A stretch of 64,000 bases of DNA from JANQMX01 sp965247175 (GCA_965247175.1 OZ252006.1:2418001-2482000), one strand, 5' to 3'. Positions 21,758-31,768 are shown, counted from the stretch's first letter. The notes: generated from the sequence alone by a model not told the origin. Numbers and translations are program-made.

Positions 21758-23007
21758 TCTTCATGCTCCTTTGACAAAGCAAACAGCTGCCGAACCATGC
21801 GATCCAGCTCCTCGGCACCCTCGGGAGTCTCGGCCGCGGCCTGCCGCAAGGCTTCGCTCGGCTGGTGCAAGAGGCGGGTGATCAAAAGTCGAGTTGCATC
21901 CTCCGGGCCAAGCCGCGGATCGGCAAGCACCGCACGGCGAGCCTCCTCGAAATGCTCCCGCAATGCCCGCACCGCCGGCACGGCCTCTCGCTCCGCCCGG
22001 TCGCGCAGAAATACCGCAACCTCTTCCGAAACGATTCGCCAGGCTTCTTCGGCAACCGACTGGCGGCTTTCACGGCCGCTGGCGGCCAAGCGTTCAAGAT
22101 CGTCGAGGTCGTAGACGAAGGCGCCGTCGAGATCGTGGGCACTTGGCTCGACCTCCGCCGGCACGGCCGTGTCGATGAAGAACATTGGGCGACGGCGACG
22201 GCGGCGCAAGGCCTCCTCAACCTGGCGCACGGTCAGCACCCGCTCGCCGCCGGCCCCGCAGGCGACGACGATGTCTGCCGCTGCCAGGGCGGGCGCAAGC
22301 TCTTCCCAGGGGCCGATGTGGCAGCGCAGGCGTTCCGCCGCGTGCTGAGCCCGTGCGGTCGAGGGGTGCGTCAGGGTCAGCGAGGAAACACCAGCGCTGC
22401 GCAGCTCCCCGGCCAGCAGCTCGCCGCTCTCTCCCAAGCCGACCATGAGCGCCTGGCAACGATCGAGGCTGCCATGCAGGTCACGGGCAACCTGCATGGC
22501 AGAAGCGGCGATGGTCACCGGGCGTTCGGCAATGCGGGTTTCGTTGCGCACCCGCTTTGCCGCGGCATAGGCGGACTGCAACGCCGGCTCCAGGAGCGTT
22601 CCGGTCAGGCCGGCTTCGCGCGCGGCCCGATGGGCTGCCTTGACCTGGCCAAGCACCTGCGGCTCGCCAATCATCTGGCTGTCAAGCGACGAAGCGACGG
22701 CAAAGAGGTGCCGCAAGGCGTCCTCACCCTGGTAGCTGTAGAGGTGGCCGTTGAGAGCGGAGGGTCGCATCGCGCCCCACTCGGCAAAGAGTGACAGCGC
22801 CCGTTCCTCGTCTTCCGCGATCCGATAGCAGATCAGTTCGACACGATCGCAAGTCGAGAGAATGAGCCCCTCTTCGAGGCCGGCAACACGCAGCTGCGTC
22901 AGTCGCTGCGGCAAATCCTGGTCGCTGACGAACATCCTCTCGCGCAGGGTGGACGACGCGGAGCGGTGGTTCATTCCAACGATTGCGAGCGACGAGAGTG
23001 AAGGCAC
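21754..23007 (-). CDS. hemA: glutamyl-tRNA reductase
   Basis: The 417-residue enzyme reduces glutamyl-tRNA to glutamate-1-semialdehyde, the first step of the C5 route to heme. The N-terminal catalytic block shows GMNHRSASSTLRERM and the nucleophile C53 in LSTCDRVEL. The usual sequence here is STCNR, so an asparagine is replaced by aspartate (D54). The NADPH-binding part (LMVGLGESGELLAGEL) and the C-terminal dimerisation helix follow. The GTG start has GGAGG upstream. Use of the C5 route is notable because many alphaproteobacteria instead use 5-aminolevulinate synthase, to which the symbol hemA is often given. Confidence 0.92.
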   Translation of the reverse strand: MPSLSSLAIVGMNHRSASSTLRERMFVSDQDLPQRLTQLRVAGLEEGLILSTCDRVELICYRIAEDEERALSLFAEWGAMRPSALNGHLYSYQGEDALRHLFAVASSLDSQMIGEPQVLGQVKAAHRAAREAGLTGTLLEPALQSAYAAAKRVRNETRIAERPVTIAASAMQVARDLHGSLDRCQALMVGLGESGELLAGELRSAGVSSLTLTHPSTARAQHAAERLRCHIGPWEELAPALAAADIVVACGAGGERVLTVRQVEEALRRRRRRPMFFIDTAVPAEVEPSAHDLDGAFVYDLDDLERLAASGRESRQSVAEEAWRIVSEEVAVFLRDRAEREAVPAVRALREHFEEARRAVLADPRLGPEDATRLLITRLLHQPSEALRQAAAETPEGAEELDRMVRQLFALSKEHEE

Positions 23008-23044
23008 TCACGCCTCCTTGGCCGGCTCTTTGAACTCGACCGCA

Positions 23045-24289
23045 CTAAATGAAACGCTTGAGCCTAGCTTGCAAGTCAGCCTCCGCGACGAAGTCCTGCT
23101 CACCGCTGTCGAGGTCGCGCAAGGTCACGCCGCCCTTCTCGGCTTCGTCGTCGCCTAACAGAAGCACCGCCCGCGCCTGGAGGCGATCGGCGCGGCGCAT
23201 CCGCTTCTTGACGTTGCCGCTAAAGCCAATCTCGGCGCGCCACCCCTCACGGCGCAAGCGCTGGACCAGCGCAAAGGCCATTTCGTTCTGCGCTTCGCCA
23301 ACGGGAACGACCACGATCGGACGGGGCGTGCTCGGCGTTTCGCTCAGCAACAGCGCCAGACGCTCGATGCCCGCCGCCCAGCCGACGCCGTGAACCGGGT
23401 TTCCGCCCATCATCTCGACCAGGTAGTCGTAACGCCCACCGCCCAGCACCGTATCCTGCGCACCAAGCTCATCCGTTTTGAACTCGAACGCGGTGTGGCA
23501 GTAGTAGTCGAGACCGCGGACGAGTCGGGGATTGAGCTGGTAGGCAATCCCGTTGCGCTCTAAGCCACGCTTGACGGCCTCGAAGAAGGACAAGCTGTCG
23601 TCCGTCAGATAGTCGTCGAAGGACGGTGCGCCCGCGACGACCTGCTGGTCTCCACGGTCCTTCGAGTCGAGGATACGCAGAGGGTTGCGAGCGAGTCGAT
23701 CGCGCGAGTCTTCCGAAAGCGCATCACGATGCATCTCGAAATAGGCAACCAGGGCATCGCGATAGGCCTTACGGCTTTCGGGATCGCCGAGGGTGTTGAG
23801 CTCCAGCCTGATGCGATCGATTAAGCCGAGCCGCCGCAGGATGTCCGCCCCGAGCGCAATGACCTCGACGTCGCCCTCAGGCTCTGGCACGCCGAACAGC
23901 TCGACGCCGATCTGGTGGAACTGCCGCTGGCGGCCCTTTTGCGGGCGCTCGTGGCGAAACATCGGGCCCGAGTAGAAATACTTCAGCGGCAGCTGCTGGG
24001 TCAGCCCGTTGGAGATCACCGCCCGCGCCACGCCAGCCGTGTTCTCCGGCCTGAGGGTAATCTCCTCTCCCTCGCCGACCGCAAAGCTGTACATCTCTTT
24101 GGTGACGATGTCCGTCGCCTCACCCAAGGTGCGCTTGAAGACCTCGCTGAACTCGAAGATCGGCGTGGCAATCTCGTCATAGCCATAGAGCGCCGCAACA
24201 TCGCGGGCGCTCTCGCTGACGAAGCGATGACGGCGCATGTCTTCCGGCAAGAGGTCATGGGTGCCGCGGACAGGCTGCAGGGTTGTCAA
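23045..24289 (-). CDS. hisS: histidyl-tRNA synthetase
   Basis: The 414-residue class II aminoacyl-tRNA synthetase has motif 2 (FRHERPQKGRQRQFHQIGVE), the histidine-binding loop LVRGLDYYCHTAFEF and motif 3 (GWAAGIERLALLL), followed by an anticodon-binding domain. It charges tRNA-His in the cytosol. The frame begins with TTG at 24289 directly before TLQPVRGTHDLLPE, the normal N-terminus of the family. The ribosome site is poor, so the exact start is moderately sure. It follows ispG by 44 bases on the same strand. Confidence 0.95.
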   Translation of the reverse strand: MTTLQPVRGTHDLLPEDMRRHRFVSESARDVAALYGYDEIATPIFEFSEVFKRTLGEATDIVTKEMYSFAVGEGEEITLRPENTAGVARAVISNGLTQQLPLKYFYSGPMFRHERPQKGRQRQFHQIGVELFGVPEPEGDVEVIALGADILRRLGLIDRIRLELNTLGDPESRKAYRDALVAYFEMHRDALSEDSRDRLARNPLRILDSKDRGDQQVVAGAPSFDDYLTDDSLSFFEAVKRGLERNGIAYQLNPRLVRGLDYYCHTAFEFKTDELGAQDTVLGGGRYDYLVEMMGGNPVHGVGWAAGIERLALLLSETPSTPRPIVVVPVGEAQNEMAFALVQRLRREGWRAEIGFSGNVKKRMRRADRLQARAVLLLGDDEAEKGGVTLRDLDSGEQDFVAEADLQARLKRFI

Positions 24290-24333
24290 AAGCGTAGGAC
24301 CCTAAAGGCAAGAAAAGGAAAGAGGCGACTAAG

Positions 24334-25482
24334 TTACTCGGCGGCGTCGGCGGTTCGGACTTCCCCGGCGGCCTCTGCTTCTGCTTTGGCGGCCTCGATC
24401 TCGGCCGCCTTTTGCTCCACCATCTCGACCAGGTGGTCGACGATATCTTCGTCCTTGAGCCGGTGATGCTGGACGCCCGCAACGTAGACTTGATGGGTTC
24501 CGCGACCGCCGCCGGTGAAGCCGATGTCCGTCATCAAGGCCTCACCCGGGCCATTCACCACGCACCCGATCACCGAAAGGGTCATCGGGGTGGTGATGTG
24601 GGCCAAGCGCTGCTCGAGGCGCTCGACAGTCTTGATCACCTCGAATTGCTGGCGCGCGCAGGAAGGACAGGAGATCACGTTGACGCCGCGGTGGCGCAGA
24701 TTGAGCGATTTGAGGATATCGAAGCCGACCTTGATCTCCTCTACCGGGTCGGTCGAGAGCGACACCCGGATCGTGTCGCCGATGCCCGCCCAAAGCAGTG
24801 AGCCGATGCCGATCGACGATTTGATAGTGCCGCTGCGCAGGCCCCCAGCCTCGGTGATGCCGAGATGCAGCGGGCAGTCGGTGGCCTCGGCAAGCTGCTG
24901 ATAGGCGGCGACCGACAAGAACACGTCCGATGCTTTCACGGAGATCTTGAACTCGTGAAAGTCCTCATCCTCAAGCAACTTGGCGTGGTTCAAGGCGCTT
25001 TCGACCATGGCTTCCGGACAGGGCTCGCCATAGCGCTCCAGCAGCTCCTTCTCCAAGGAGCCTGCGTTGACGCCAATGCGAATCGAGCAGCCGTTGTCTC
25101 GCGCCGCCCTAACGACCTCTTTGACCCGGTCCTTGCCGCCGATGTTGCCCGGATTGATGCGCAGGCAGGCGGCGCCGTTCGCGGCCGCCTCGATACCCCG
25201 CTTATAGTGAAAGTGGATGTCGGCGACGATCGGAACCGTTACCTCCGGCACGATCTCCCTAAGGGCGGCGCTCGATTCTTCGTCCGGGCAGGAGACCCGC
25301 ACGATGTCAGCGCCGGCGATCTCAAGCTGGCGAATCTGCTCGATCGTCGCGGCCACATCGGTGGTCAGCGTGTTGGTCATCGACTGGACGGAGATGGGCG
25401 CATCGCCGCCGACCGGCACCTTGCCGACGAAGATCTGGCGGGACTTGCGGCGATAGATATCGCGGTAAGGCCGCAAAGACAT
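24334..25482 (-). CDS. ispG: 4-hydroxy-3-methylbut-2-enyl diphosphate synthase
   Basis: The 382-residue enzyme (GcpE) performs the reductive ring-opening of MEcPP in the non-mevalonate isoprenoid pathway. The [4Fe-4S] ligands are visible as SCPSCARQQF and IGCVVNGPGEA; the TIM-barrel part starts with VGGDAPISVQSMTNTLT. The ATG has GGGAG upstream. The C-terminus is an alanine and glutamate-rich tail, longer than needed. Together with hisS and the RodZ-like gene it forms a common proteobacterial neighbourhood. Confidence 0.96.
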   Translation of the reverse strand: MSLRPYRDIYRRKSRQIFVGKVPVGGDAPISVQSMTNTLTTDVAATIEQIRQLEIAGADIVRVSCPDEESSAALREIVPEVTVPIVADIHFHYKRGIEAAANGAACLRINPGNIGGKDRVKEVVRAARDNGCSIRIGVNAGSLEKELLERYGEPCPEAMVESALNHAKLLEDEDFHEFKISVKASDVFLSVAAYQQLAEATDCPLHLGITEAGGLRSGTIKSSIGIGSLLWAGIGDTIRVSLSTDPVEEIKVGFDILKSLNLRHRGVNVISCPSCARQQFEVIKTVERLEQRLAHITTPMTLSVIGCVVNGPGEALMTDIGFTGGGRGTHQVYVAGVQHHRLKDEDIVDHLVEMVEQKAAEIEAAKAEAEAAGEVRTADAAE

Positions 25483-25589
25483 GGGTCACTCTCCCTCTCG
25501 TCCCGCTTTAGCTGCTGGAACCCAAGCAAAACATGCCGTTGGCACGCCGGCTCTTCAAGTACTCTCACATGACGGCTGGATGACAGCCG

Positions 25590-26774
25590 CTAGCGGGGCG
25601 AAACGGCCGTCCCGTTGAGCAGGCGGTCCGGTTCCAGCAGGACCCCATCGATCACGTCGCCAAGCGCGCCCAAACTGGCGATCTGACGTCCGTCGACGGT
25701 GATCGAGAGACCACCCGCATTACCCGTGCGCATGGTGACGCCCGGCTGATTGGGGACAAGGAAGCTATCCCCGGTCCGCAAGACTTGGGTGAGCAGCAGT
25801 TCACCCTCGGCATCGCGAACCTGGACCCAGCTATCCGAGGTCGCCGCCAGGACGACTCGGGCATCCGCGTTGTCGGCACCGAAGATGCGGCCTCCGGCGG
25901 CAACGCCTGCCGGCAGTTGGGGCGCGGCCGGCGGCTCGACCACGGCCGTCTGCGTCGCAGTCTCCACCGTGGCCTGCGGCACCTCCGCTTCGGCCGCCGT
26001 TTGATCGGCGGCCTGGCCCGCTTCCGTCGCACCAGGAGCCACGGCGTCGCCCGTCGCGTCGGCCGTTGCGGAAGTACTCGGGATCTCGATCTCCGCACCA
26101 GCGCCGATATCGGCCTGCCCCGCCCCGAGCACGGTGGGACTAGGCGCCACAGTCTGGGTCTCTGATGTCTGCTCGTTGCTACTGCCCTGCGCCGACGCTG
26201 TGCTGGCCGTGGCCTGCTGCGCTTCGTCGGCGGTCCCGGTCGGAGCCGCCGCCGTCGCTTGCTGGTCAGGGCTGGAAGCCGAGTCGGCCGCCTGGTCGCT
26301 TTCCTCCTCAACCGGCTCCGCGCTGGGCAGAATCTCGGTGATCTGGTTCCCCGAAGTGGTCAGGAAGTACCAAGCCCCATAGCCGAGCGCGATCAGGAGC
26401 ACCGAGATCAGGATCAGGGCGCCGCCCGGTACCTTGCCTTCCGGCTTGGGCACGGGGAACGAGAGCGAAGGGGCCCGCTCCAAGCCATGAATCTCTTGCT
26501 TGAAGCGCTTGACGGCCTCCTCCGGCTCGAGCCCCAGGAACTCGGCATAGGAGCGGACAAAGCCTATGGCATAGGCCGTGCCCGGCAGATCGTGGTAGCG
26601 GCCGTCCTCGATGGCTTGAAGATAGACGTAGCGAATCCGCAGAGCGTCGGCGGCCTGAGCGAGGGAGTAGCCCAGCTCCTCACGGCGTATGGCCAGCATC
26701 TCTCCGGTGCTGAGCGGCGGCATCAAGCTTTCGGAGAGCTCGTCTCCGGCCTGTAGGCGGTCATAGGGGTCCAT
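25590..26774 (-). CDS. RodZ-like protein (HTH, one membrane span, DUF4115)
   Basis: The 394-residue protein has an N-terminal helix-turn-helix of the RodZ type at about residues 25-90 (LGYSLAQAADALRIRYVYLQ). A single membrane segment follows at about 125-148 (ILISVLLIALGYGAWYFL), then a long alanine, threonine and glutamine-rich linker and a C-terminal DUF4115 domain (DSWVQVRDAEGELLLTQVL). RodZ links MreB filaments to the cell envelope and helps keep rod shape. Position next to ispG-hisS is the standard location for rodZ. The linker of about 150 residues is low-complexity and probably a periplasmic tether. Confidence 0.82.
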   Translation of the reverse strand: MDPYDRLQAGDELSESLMPPLSTGEMLAIRREELGYSLAQAADALRIRYVYLQAIEDGRYHDLPGTAYAIGFVRSYAEFLGLEPEEAVKRFKQEIHGLERAPSLSFPVPKPEGKVPGGALILISVLLIALGYGAWYFLTTSGNQITEILPSAEPVEEESDQAADSASSPDQQATAAAPTGTADEAQQATASTASAQGSSNEQTSETQTVAPSPTVLGAGQADIGAGAEIEIPSTSATADATGDAVAPGATEAGQAADQTAAEAEVPQATVETATQTAVVEPPAAPQLPAGVAAGGRIFGADNADARVVLAATSDSWVQVRDAEGELLLTQVLRTGDSFLVPNQPGVTMRTGNAGGLSITVDGRQIASLGALGDVIDGVLLEPDRLLNGTAVSPR

Positions 26775-26882
26775 GAATCGGCCTCATCACGCCTTGGGCA
26801 ACGCCCAAAATGTGGATAGCATCATCAAGCTCTTTATCAGCGACAGTGGATGGCAGCAAACCCTGTCTTCCGGCTATGGCTT

Positions 26883-29159
26883 TCAGATGGCGATGTCACG
26901 ATCTTGCGCATAGGCGCGCATCACGGCGCGCACGCTGTGGTCGGCGCCTCGGCTCAAATGCTCGGCAAACTGCTCCAGGGGCGCAATTTCCAGGCTGCGA
27001 ACCATGTTCTTGACCGGGCCAACCGACGGCGGGCTCATGGAAAGGCGCCTGAGGCCGCAGCCGACCAACGCCATGGCTTCCAAGGGGTTTCCCGCCATTT
27101 CGCCACAGACCGTGACGGGGACTCCGGCTGCCTGCGACTGCTCTGCGAGCTGGCGCAAAAAGGCGAGGCTGCCTGGAGAGAGCGTATCGTAGCGCCGAGC
27201 CAGGCGGGGATTGCCGCGGTCGGTGGCGAAGAAGAACTGAAAGAAATCATTGGTTCCGAGCGACAAGAAGTCGACTTCTCGCAGCAGGGCCGGCAGCTGC
27301 CAGGCGAGGCCAGGCACTTCCAGCATCGCGCCGACCTGCAGCTGCCGCGGTGCTGGCCTGCCCTGCTCGTTGTGCACCTCCAGTTCCCTGAGCAGCAGGG
27401 CCTTTGCCTGTCGGAACTCCCAAACGTCGGAGATCATTGGGAACATGACCCGAAGCTCCCGGCCGGCAGCGGCCCGTAGCAGAGCTCTGATCTGGCCGCG
27501 CAGAAGCGAGGGCCGGTCGAGACCGACGCGAATCGCACGCCAGCCCATGGCAGGGTTTTCCTCTTCATCCACCTGCCAATAGGGCAAGGGCTTATCGCCA
27601 CCGATATCGAGGGTGCGGAAGACCACGGGCCGGCCTTCGGCCAGCTGATAGATCCTCGCATAGAGCGACTGCTGCGCTTCCACGTCCGGGTAGGCATGGC
27701 GCACCATGAAAGGCACTTCGGTCCGGTAGAGACCGATACCCTCGGCCCCGACATCGGCAATCTGAGGCACGTCGACCAGCAGGCCAGCGTTGATGTGCAG
27801 GGAGACCTCGACGCCGTCCTTGGTTACCGAGGGCAGCGTGCGCAGGCGCTGAAACAGGGCCTTGCGCGCGCTGCGGACATCGATGGCCTGTTGGAAGTAA
27901 TCGCGAATGGACTGCCGCGGCCGAATCATGACCTGGCCGTTATCTCCATCGACGACCACGAAATCGCCGGCCCGCACGCGGCCCAGGAGACCCGAGCAGC
28001 GGCCGACGATCGGCACGCCGAGGGCGCGTGCCACGATCGAGACGTGGGAGGTCGGCGAGCCTTCCTCCAAGACCACGGCGCGCAGGCTATCCGTGTCGTA
28101 GTCGAGCAGCTCCGCCGGACCCAAGGTGCGGGCGATGACCACCGCATCCCGCGGCAGCTTGTGCTTCTGCGGCTGGGTATCGGGCTTGAGCAGATGCTGA
28201 AGCAGGCGGTCGCCGAGGTCCTTGAGATCGGCGTAGCGCTCACGAATGTAGGGATCCTTGACGCGCTCGAAGCGGGCCTGCGTGTCGGTGTTCACCCGCT
28301 GCGTCGCAGCCTCGGCGGTGAGGCCGCTCTTGATGGCCTCGCGAATGCGCTCCAGCCAGCCGCGATCTTGGGCAAACATGCGATAGGCTTCGAGCACCTC
28401 TTGGTACTCGCCGCTGTCGGACAGACCACTGCCGGCGACGAGCGTGTCGAGGTGGGACAGCATATCCTGCAGCGCTTCGTCCAGCCGCTGCAGCTCAGCC
28501 GCGGCATCGTCGGCAACGACGCGGGTGATGACCAAGCCGCGCTCGTGCAGCACGGCGTCGCCCATCGCCAGGCCCTCGTGCAGGACCAGTCCGGTCAGAC
28601 GCGCCGGCAGCGTGCCTGTACTCTCCGTCCCCCGTTCCTCGTCGGCGGTGACAATCCCGGCGGCCGAGACGATTTCCGCCAGGACCATGGCGATGGTCTC
28701 AAGGGCTTCTTCCTCTTCCTCGCTGTAGTTGCGCTGGGTTTTGTTCTGAACGGCCAGGACACCCAGCACCCGCCCGGCCCGCAAGATCGGCACACCGAGC
28801 ATGGAACGGTAGATCTCTTCGCCCGTCTCCGGCCGGTAGGCGAAGTTCGGGTGGCCTTGCGCGTCGGCCAGCCGGAGCGGCCGCGCCCGGGAGGCGATAT
28901 CGCCGATGATGCCTTCGCCGAGGCGCAGCATTGTGGTGTGCACGGCCTCGGGCTTGAGCCCCTTGGTGGCGAACAGCTCGAGCACCTCGCCGGCGCGCTG
29001 CACGTAGATGGAGCAGACCTCGGCGACCATGTCGTCGGCAACGAGGGAGGCGACGCGGTCCAAGCGATCCTGCGTCGAGCCACCGCCGCGCATGAGGTCG
29101 CGCAGCTGCCGCATCAGCGGCCGCGCTCCCCCCCAAGTCCCGCTTTGGGCGCTGCTCAT
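26883..29159 (-). CDS. ptsP: PEP-protein phosphotransferase PtsP (enzyme I-Ntr)
   Basis: The 758-residue protein has an N-terminal GAF domain (about 1-165), then the enzyme I domains: the HPr-binding and phosphohistidine part (GSPTSHVSIVARALGVP, with the active histidine in TSHVSI) and the C-terminal PEP-binding barrel (GIGLYRTEVPFM). It starts the nitrogen-related phosphorelay to NPr and EIIA-Ntr, adjusting metabolism and potassium handling to nitrogen supply. It follows lysC by 38 bases on the same strand, the common alphaproteobacterial order lysC-ptsP. Confidence 0.95.
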   Translation of the reverse strand: MSSAQSGTWGGARPLMRQLRDLMRGGGSTQDRLDRVASLVADDMVAEVCSIYVQRAGEVLELFATKGLKPEAVHTTMLRLGEGIIGDIASRARPLRLADAQGHPNFAYRPETGEEIYRSMLGVPILRAGRVLGVLAVQNKTQRNYSEEEEEALETIAMVLAEIVSAAGIVTADEERGTESTGTLPARLTGLVLHEGLAMGDAVLHERGLVITRVVADDAAAELQRLDEALQDMLSHLDTLVAGSGLSDSGEYQEVLEAYRMFAQDRGWLERIREAIKSGLTAEAATQRVNTDTQARFERVKDPYIRERYADLKDLGDRLLQHLLKPDTQPQKHKLPRDAVVIARTLGPAELLDYDTDSLRAVVLEEGSPTSHVSIVARALGVPIVGRCSGLLGRVRAGDFVVVDGDNGQVMIRPRQSIRDYFQQAIDVRSARKALFQRLRTLPSVTKDGVEVSLHINAGLLVDVPQIADVGAEGIGLYRTEVPFMVRHAYPDVEAQQSLYARIYQLAEGRPVVFRTLDIGGDKPLPYWQVDEEENPAMGWRAIRVGLDRPSLLRGQIRALLRAAAGRELRVMFPMISDVWEFRQAKALLLRELEVHNEQGRPAPRQLQVGAMLEVPGLAWQLPALLREVDFLSLGTNDFFQFFFATDRGNPRLARRYDTLSPGSLAFLRQLAEQSQAAGVPVTVCGEMAGNPLEAMALVGCGLRRLSMSPPSVGPVKNMVRSLEIAPLEQFAEHLSRGADHSVRAVMRAYAQDRDIAI

Positions 29160-29197
29160 GGCGCGCCCCTTGGCCTCAGGGTCACCGCTGGCATCGG

Positions 29198-30424
29198 CTA
29201 TGCGGAGTCCAGCCCGTAAGCGGTATGCAGGCTGCGCAGAGCCAGCTCGGCATACTCGGCGGCAATCAAAACGCTTACCTTGATCTCCGAGGTGGAGATC
29301 ACCTGGATGTTGATGCCCTTCTCAGCCAAGGCTTGGAACATGCGCTGGGCAACACCGGCATGGCTGCGCATGCCGACTCCGATCACCGAAACCTTGACGA
29401 CATTGGGATCCGCCTTGAGCTCGCGATAGGCCAGCTGGTCCCGGTTCTTCTCCAAAACGGAGATCGTTCGCTCCAAGTCGGCGTTGCCGACCGTAAAGGT
29501 CATGTCGGTGTGGCCGTTCTCTGCCGAGATGTTCTGCACGATCATGTCCACGTTGACCGCGGCATCGGCCAGCGGGCCGAAGATGGCTGCGGCGACTCCG
29601 GGACGATCCGGCACCGACTGCAGTGTGATCTTCGCTTCGTCGCGGCTGTAGGTGACGCCGCTTACAAGAGCTTGCTCCACAATCTCGTCCTCATCGACCA
29701 CCAGCGTTCCGGGCTTGTCCTCGAAGGACGAGAGCACTTGAACCCGAACGCGGTGCTTCATGGCCATCTCGACAGAGCGCGTCTGCAGGACCTTCGCGCC
29801 CTGGGAGGCCATCTCGAGCATTTCTTCGTAGGTTATGCGATCGAGCTTGCGGGCGCGAGGCACGATGCGCGGATCGCTGGTGTAGACGCCATCCACGTCC
29901 GTGTAGATATCGCAGCGTTCGGCATCCAAAGCGGCGGCCAGCGCCACCGCCGAGGTATCGGAGCCGCCGCGCCCCAGCGTCGTGATGCGCCTGCGACCCT
30001 GCTCCAAGCCCTGGAAGCCTGCCAGCACCGCCACCTGGCGTTCTTCCTCGAAGCGGCGCCGAAGTTCATCCACGTCGATCTTCTGAATGCGGGCTGAGCC
30101 GTGCGCGTCATCAGTCACCACCGGAATCTGCCAGCCGAGCCAAGACCGCGCCGGCACGCCGAGGTTCTGCAACGCGATGGCCAAAAGGCCACTGGTCACT
30201 TGCTCGCCGGAGGACACCACCGCGTCGTATTCGCGCAGGTCTGCCAGGTGCGCGACGTCGCTGACGTAGTCGATCAGCTGGTTGGTCACGCCGCTCATCG
30301 CCGAGACGATCACCGCGATATCGGCGCCCCCGTCGTGCGCGCGCTTGACGGTCTGCGCCACATTGCGAATGCGGTCCAAGTCGGCAACCGACGTGCCGCC
30401 GAATTTCATCACGAGGCAGGGCAT
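29198..30424 (-). CDS. lysC: aspartate kinase
   Basis: The 408-residue protein opens with the kinase motif KFGGTSVADLDRI and has two C-terminal ACT domains (from about 265) that bind lysine and threonine as feedback inhibitors. It phosphorylates aspartate, the first step to lysine, threonine, methionine and, in ectoine makers, ectoine. The ribosome site is weak. It is divergent from ubiG with 134 bases between, a conserved alphaproteobacterial arrangement. Confidence 0.96.
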   Translation of the reverse strand: MPCLVMKFGGTSVADLDRIRNVAQTVKRAHDGGADIAVIVSAMSGVTNQLIDYVSDVAHLADLREYDAVVSSGEQVTSGLLAIALQNLGVPARSWLGWQIPVVTDDAHGSARIQKIDVDELRRRFEEERQVAVLAGFQGLEQGRRRITTLGRGGSDTSAVALAAALDAERCDIYTDVDGVYTSDPRIVPRARKLDRITYEEMLEMASQGAKVLQTRSVEMAMKHRVRVQVLSSFEDKPGTLVVDEDEIVEQALVSGVTYSRDEAKITLQSVPDRPGVAAAIFGPLADAAVNVDMIVQNISAENGHTDMTFTVGNADLERTISVLEKNRDQLAYRELKADPNVVKVSVIGVGMRSHAGVAQRMFQALAEKGINIQVISTSEIKVSVLIAAEYAELALRSLHTAYGLDSA

Positions 30425-30558
30425 CGTTCAGCGGGTGAGAGGATTGGACAAAGTCTGCGCCAGCGCCGGCAAGGACTTGCGACCCAGGCGGACCAATCCA
30501 TACTTAAGCACCTGAGAACAAACAAGCTGAACCAGAGGCGCGGGAGCTGACAGGGTCT

Positions 30559-31302
30559 ATGGCCAATCTTTCAACGGTTGATCAGAGCGAGATCGAGAAG
30601 TTCGCTGCCATTGCCGACGACTGGTGGGATCCCGATGGCAAGTTCAAGCCGCTCCACCAGCTCAATGAAACCCGCCTGAAGTTCATTCGTCAGCAGAGCT
30701 GCGGGCATTTTGCCAAGGATGACAACACGCTGAGCCCCCTCACGGGGTTGAGCGTCATCGACGTCGGCTGCGGCGGCGGGCTGATCAGCGAACCCATGGC
30801 GCGCCTTGGCGGGCAGGTCACCGGCATCGACGCGGCCTCCGCCAACATCGAAGTGGCGCGGTTGCACGCGGCGGAGGGCGGTCTTTCGATCGACTATCGT
30901 TGCACCACCGCCGAAGAGGAAGCGGCGTCTGGCCGGCAGCATGACCTTGTTCTGGCTCTGGAGATCATCGAGCACGTCGCCGACGTCGACATCTTCCTTG
31001 CGAGCCTGGGGCGCTTGGTGAAGCCGGGCGGCGGGCTGTTCCTCTCGACCCTCAATCGCACGCCCAAGGCCTTTCTGATGGCCATTGTGGGCGCTGAGTA
31101 TGTGTTGCGCTGGCTGCCGCGCGGAACCCACGACTGGCAACGCTTCGTCAAGCCCTCGGAGATGACACGGCCCTTGCGCCGAAGTGGCCTGAAGGTGAGT
31201 GCCATGAGCGGGTTGGTCTACAACCCGCTTGCGGATCGCTGGCACCTGGACGAGCGCGACCTGGACGTGAATTACATCCTCTTCGCCAAGAAAGACGCTT
31301 AG
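30559..31302 (+). CDS. ubiG: 3-demethylubiquinone O-methyltransferase
   Basis: The 247-residue methyltransferase carries the S-adenosylmethionine site DVGCGGGLISEPMARLG and the family N-terminus SEIEKFAAIADDWWDPDGKF. UbiG performs both O-methylations of ubiquinone synthesis at the membrane surface. Its stop lies six bases from the stop of the convergent DUF1178 gene. Confidence 0.95.
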   Translation: MANLSTVDQSEIEKFAAIADDWWDPDGKFKPLHQLNETRLKFIRQQSCGHFAKDDNTLSPLTGLSVIDVGCGGGLISEPMARLGGQVTGIDAASANIEVARLHAAEGGLSIDYRCTTAEEEAASGRQHDLVLALEIIEHVADVDIFLASLGRLVKPGGGLFLSTLNRTPKAFLMAIVGAEYVLRWLPRGTHDWQRFVKPSEMTRPLRRSGLKVSAMSGLVYNPLADRWHLDERDLDVNYILFAKKDA

Positions 31303-31308
31303 TGCGCC

Positions 31309-31734
31309 TCAAGCATCCTCGCGCGGGAGCCAGGGAATGCGCGAGACTTCGATGCCCTCGTCGGCCAACTCCGCCGATTCCTGTTCCGTAGACTCGCCGT
31401 AAATGCCGCGCGCATCGGCTTCGCCATAATGAATCTTGCGCGCTTCCTCGGCGAACTGCTCGCCGACGTAGTCGCAGTTCTTCTCGACCTGATCGCGCAA
31501 ATCACGAAGCGCTTGCTTGAGCTGGACGGCTTCCGGCGGTGGCGCAACGGCCACGGACTTGCCGCGCCCACCCTTGCCGATGCGCGGCGCCATAATCGCC
31601 TTGGACACCTCGGCGCTGCCACAGATCGGGCAGGCCACGCCGCCGGTATCGAGTTGCTCGTCGCAGGTCGCGCTATCGGCAAACCAGCCTTCGAACTCGT
31701 GCCCCTTGTTGCAGCGCAACTGATACTTGATCAT
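31309..31734 (-). CDS. DUF1178 family protein
   Basis: The 141-residue protein starts MIKYQLRCNKGHEFEGWFAD and has a second cysteine pair in CPICGSAEVSKAIMAPR, giving four cysteines that could bind zinc as in a ribbon. The C-terminal GEADARGIYGE is a conserved DUF1178 motif. The family is common beside the nitrilase and glutaredoxin genes of alphaproteobacteria and its function is unknown. The start at 31734 is preferred to an in-frame start at 31851, which would overlap the divergent methyltransferase. Confidence 0.87.
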   Translation of the reverse strand: MIKYQLRCNKGHEFEGWFADSATCDEQLDTGGVACPICGSAEVSKAIMAPRIGKGGRGKSVAVAPPPEAVQLKQALRDLRDQVEKNCDYVGEQFAEEARKIHYGEADARGIYGESTEQESAELADEGIEVSRIPWLPREDA

Positions 31735-31768
31735 TCTAAGCTCATGACTTCGCTGGAACTCTAGAAAA

